From G963422275 sp963422275 (GTDB lineage Bacteria; Pseudomonadota; Alphaproteobacteria; Rhodobacterales; Rhodobacteraceae): a DNA stretch of 64,000 nucleotides. The position numbers and the translations under genes were made by a program. Shown here piece by piece: positions 62,351 through 64,000 of this stretch. The notes under the pieces are model-generated. The model was given only the letters and a program-made list of their open reading frames with translations. It searched no databases and had not been told where the DNA came from. Positions within the stretch are counted from its first letter, which is position 1; every line of letters begins with the position of its first letter. The stretch covers positions 1,178,001 to 1,242,000 of the forward strand of contig OY729418.1 of the NCBI GenBank assembly GCA_963422275.1. The letters are read 5' to 3'.

Positions 62351-63113
62351 TCAGCCCCTTTTCGGCGGTTTCGTCAAGGCCGCCGGCCGATGAGGCTTCG
62401 CCGTCTGACCGGGCGAGTTGAGAACCAAGTCCAGCATTGCATCCCATCGGATGCGGTTGCCGACGACGGCGCCGTGTTGGTGCAGGTGATCCACCATGCG
62501 GTCTTTCGCGGTTTCGCGCACTTCGCGCAAGCCATTGTCGACATGTTCACCTAGCAAGCACATCACTTCATGAGCGGTGCCATTCCAATCGGAAATGTCC
62601 GTCCAGAAATCATGCCCGATGAGTTCCATGTGCAATCCCATATCTATAGTTTCGCTGCGGCCGTAGCAGACCCCCTCAATGCACCGAACATTCTGAACGT
62701 GTTCATCGCCGCGCCGCTGTTTTAAATGCAGTCTCCAAGGCTTTGCGCTGACTGGAATTCCCCCAGTTCGGCCCAGATTTTATTTGAACAACGTTGCGGC
62801 TGCTCTGATCGCCATATTCCAAATCGATGCTCTCAATGCCGGCCCCCTTTCCACCTCGTGCCTGCTGGCAAATTCCGATGGCAATTTGCTCAAGGTCCTT
62901 GCCGAAAATGGTCTCCTCGCTGGACGACAGAAAAGCGTCGACAACTATAGAAGCGAATACGGCTGCGTTTTCGCCTGCGCGCAATCGAAACAGATAAGGG
63001 TTTTTTCGAGAAACAATCCTGAGCGGAGGCGTTGCCTCCAGTTTATCTCTGAGTCTGTCAGCAAACCCCTCGATAGTCTCATGCACGGCAACTTCTGCCT
63101 CCGCCCACCACAA
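62351..63113 (-). pseudogene. Type II restriction endonuclease (PmeII-like), frameshifted
   Basis: The minus strand gives RKNPYLFRLRAGENAAVF, SSSEETIFGKDLEQIAIGIC, GIESIDLEYGDQSSRNVVQI and KSGPNWGNSSQRKALETAF, a PD-(D/E)XK core (D...QIK) typical of PmeII-like enzymes. A frameshift near 62700 is needed to continue VRCIEGVCYGRSETIDMGLH and LIGHDFWTDISDWNG. No good start exists: after the methylase stop, a candidate ATG-AGG is followed at once by TAA, leaving a TTG at 63113. It is the partner of the upstream methyltransferase. Confidence 0.7.
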
Positions 63114-63127
63114 TGGCTTCGGTTACC

Positions 63128-63898
63128 TCATCCTGCCAGCCTTTCCTTCATGACTTTGCAGTAATCCTCGGATGTTTCGATTCCGACGCTTCTCCGGCCA
63201 AGTGACTGCGCTGCGACCAAAGTGGTGCCCGACCCAGCAAATGGATCCAGCACGAGATCGCCGGAGTCGGTTAACAGGCGGATGAACCAGTCCGGCAGGC
63301 TTTGCGAAAATGCCGCCGGATGTCTCTTGTAGCTGCACTCTGTCGCTATGTGCAGTACGTTGGTTGGGTAGTCCCGTTCGCGTCCGATCCAGTTCTCGGC
63401 TTGCGATTCGTCGCGCTCGCGGTCAATCTCAGACAGGTTACGCAGCCTAGCGCGTTTCCAGCTGCCCATCGGTACCATCACCGCTTCCTGGCACATTTTG
63501 AACTTCCGCCCTGCCGTGAAATGCAACAGCCGCTCCCAAGAGTCCCGAAACCTGTTCGGTCATTTGCCGGGATAGCAATTCTTTTGCCAGCAGCACTCCT
63601 CGACCTAGCGCCAACCCTGCTGGCGCATCGCCAAGATGAGCTCGATGACATAGGTGTGGCGCTCGCCATTCACAGCCTTCTCCTTGATGTTGAGGATGAA
63701 GGACCCGTCCGGCGCGATGGTCTCCAGCATTGCCGTGGATCTTGGCAGGAACCAGTCGACATAATCGTCGGGGTGGATGCCGCCGTAGATGCTCTTTCGC
63801 TGATCGGCGTATGGAGGCGACGTGACAATGAGATTGACCGAGCTAGGTGCCACATGGCGGTTTGTCACCATATCCCTGCAGTCACCCTGAACAATCAA
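63128..63898 (-). pseudogene. DNA methyltransferase (beta-class, SPPY motif) with two nonsense codons
   Basis: The catalytic motif TSPPYADQRKSIYGGIHPDD lies near the N-terminus and the SAM-binding motif VLDPFAGSGTTLVAAQSLGR near the C-terminus, an order typical of beta-class DNA methylases. In one continuous frame, TAG replaces the expected Trp in GWR-stop-VEE (about 63621), and TGA replaces the expected Trp in YPGK-stop-PNRF about 18 codons later. Both are single G-to-A changes of TGG. The start is a TTG at 63898 or is lost. With the endonuclease also broken, the pair is inactive. Confidence 0.8.
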
Positions 63899-64000
63899 GG
63901 GAGCGACCGGATCGCACTTTGAGAATCCAGACGTTTCTCAGTGGAAGACGCGGGTGCTGCATGCATGAACGTGATTTCTGTCATTACGCTCACTCTTGCT
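63899..64000. other. Window end
   Basis: About 100 bases upstream of the methyltransferase remnant. No promoter or gene is evident, and the sequence is cut by the window edge. Confidence 0.3.

Overview
The window looks like an alphaproteobacterial chromosome, most like a marine Rhodobacterales relative. The reasons are a Cys-type formate dehydrogenase locus with the DUF3305/DUF3306/TorD/DUF6494/DUF6505 accessory genes, a phnGHIJKLNM carbon-phosphorus lyase operon with DUF1045, and TbpB-like lipoproteins paired with Slam. The organism is inferred from gene content only. The window also holds many broken genes, IS elements and IS fragments, which suggests relaxed selection, as in a host-restricted lineage, or a recently invaded genome.

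Region by region. 1-14.4 kb is a GC-rich accessory graveyard: a MobF relaxase remnant, a type I restriction-modification locus without hsdR and with a frameshifted hsdM, four decayed tyrosine recombinase domains, a HigBA-like toxin-antitoxin pair, two type ISP restriction remnants, an intact pentapeptide-repeat membrane protein and a Uma2-type nuclease. 14.95-15.73 kb is an IS1595-like element with target duplication. 16-29 kb is an intact formate dehydrogenase locus: catalytic, Fe-S and cytochrome b subunits, a Tat-signal peptide gene, a TorD chaperone, a polyferredoxin, a TupA-like/cytochrome c fusion, Mrp, a biotin/lipoate-ligase-like protein and DUF proteins. A tupBCA tungstate importer at 31.9-34.1 kb suggests the enzyme uses tungsten. 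29.6-31.3 kb carries a TbpB-like lipoprotein followed by a collapsed Slam gene. 35.4-37.2 kb is ilvD. 37.5-39.2 kb is an IS5-type transposase fragment split by IS982. 39.3-43.2 kb is an intact two-gene operon (PHP-SMC-like ATPase plus AlbA_2 protein) that resembles a phage-defence unit.

45.3-61.8 kb is the phosphonate region. The lyase core phnG-N and phnM and the regulator phnF are intact. The transporter genes phnC, phnD and phnE and a hexapeptide acetyltransferase gene are broken. phnE is split by a 5.1-kb block bounded by IS5-type ends with CTAR target sites; the block carries a second, complete TbpB-like/Slam pair. phnD is split by a second IS982 copy. 62.3-63.9 kb is a decayed restriction-modification pair.

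Working together: TupABC would bring in tungstate, the Mrp, TorD and polyferredoxin proteins would help mature the formate dehydrogenase, and FdhABC would pass formate electrons to the membrane quinone pool. The C-P lyase would still process phosphonates if a transporter is encoded elsewhere. Slam would export its TbpB-like partner to the cell surface.
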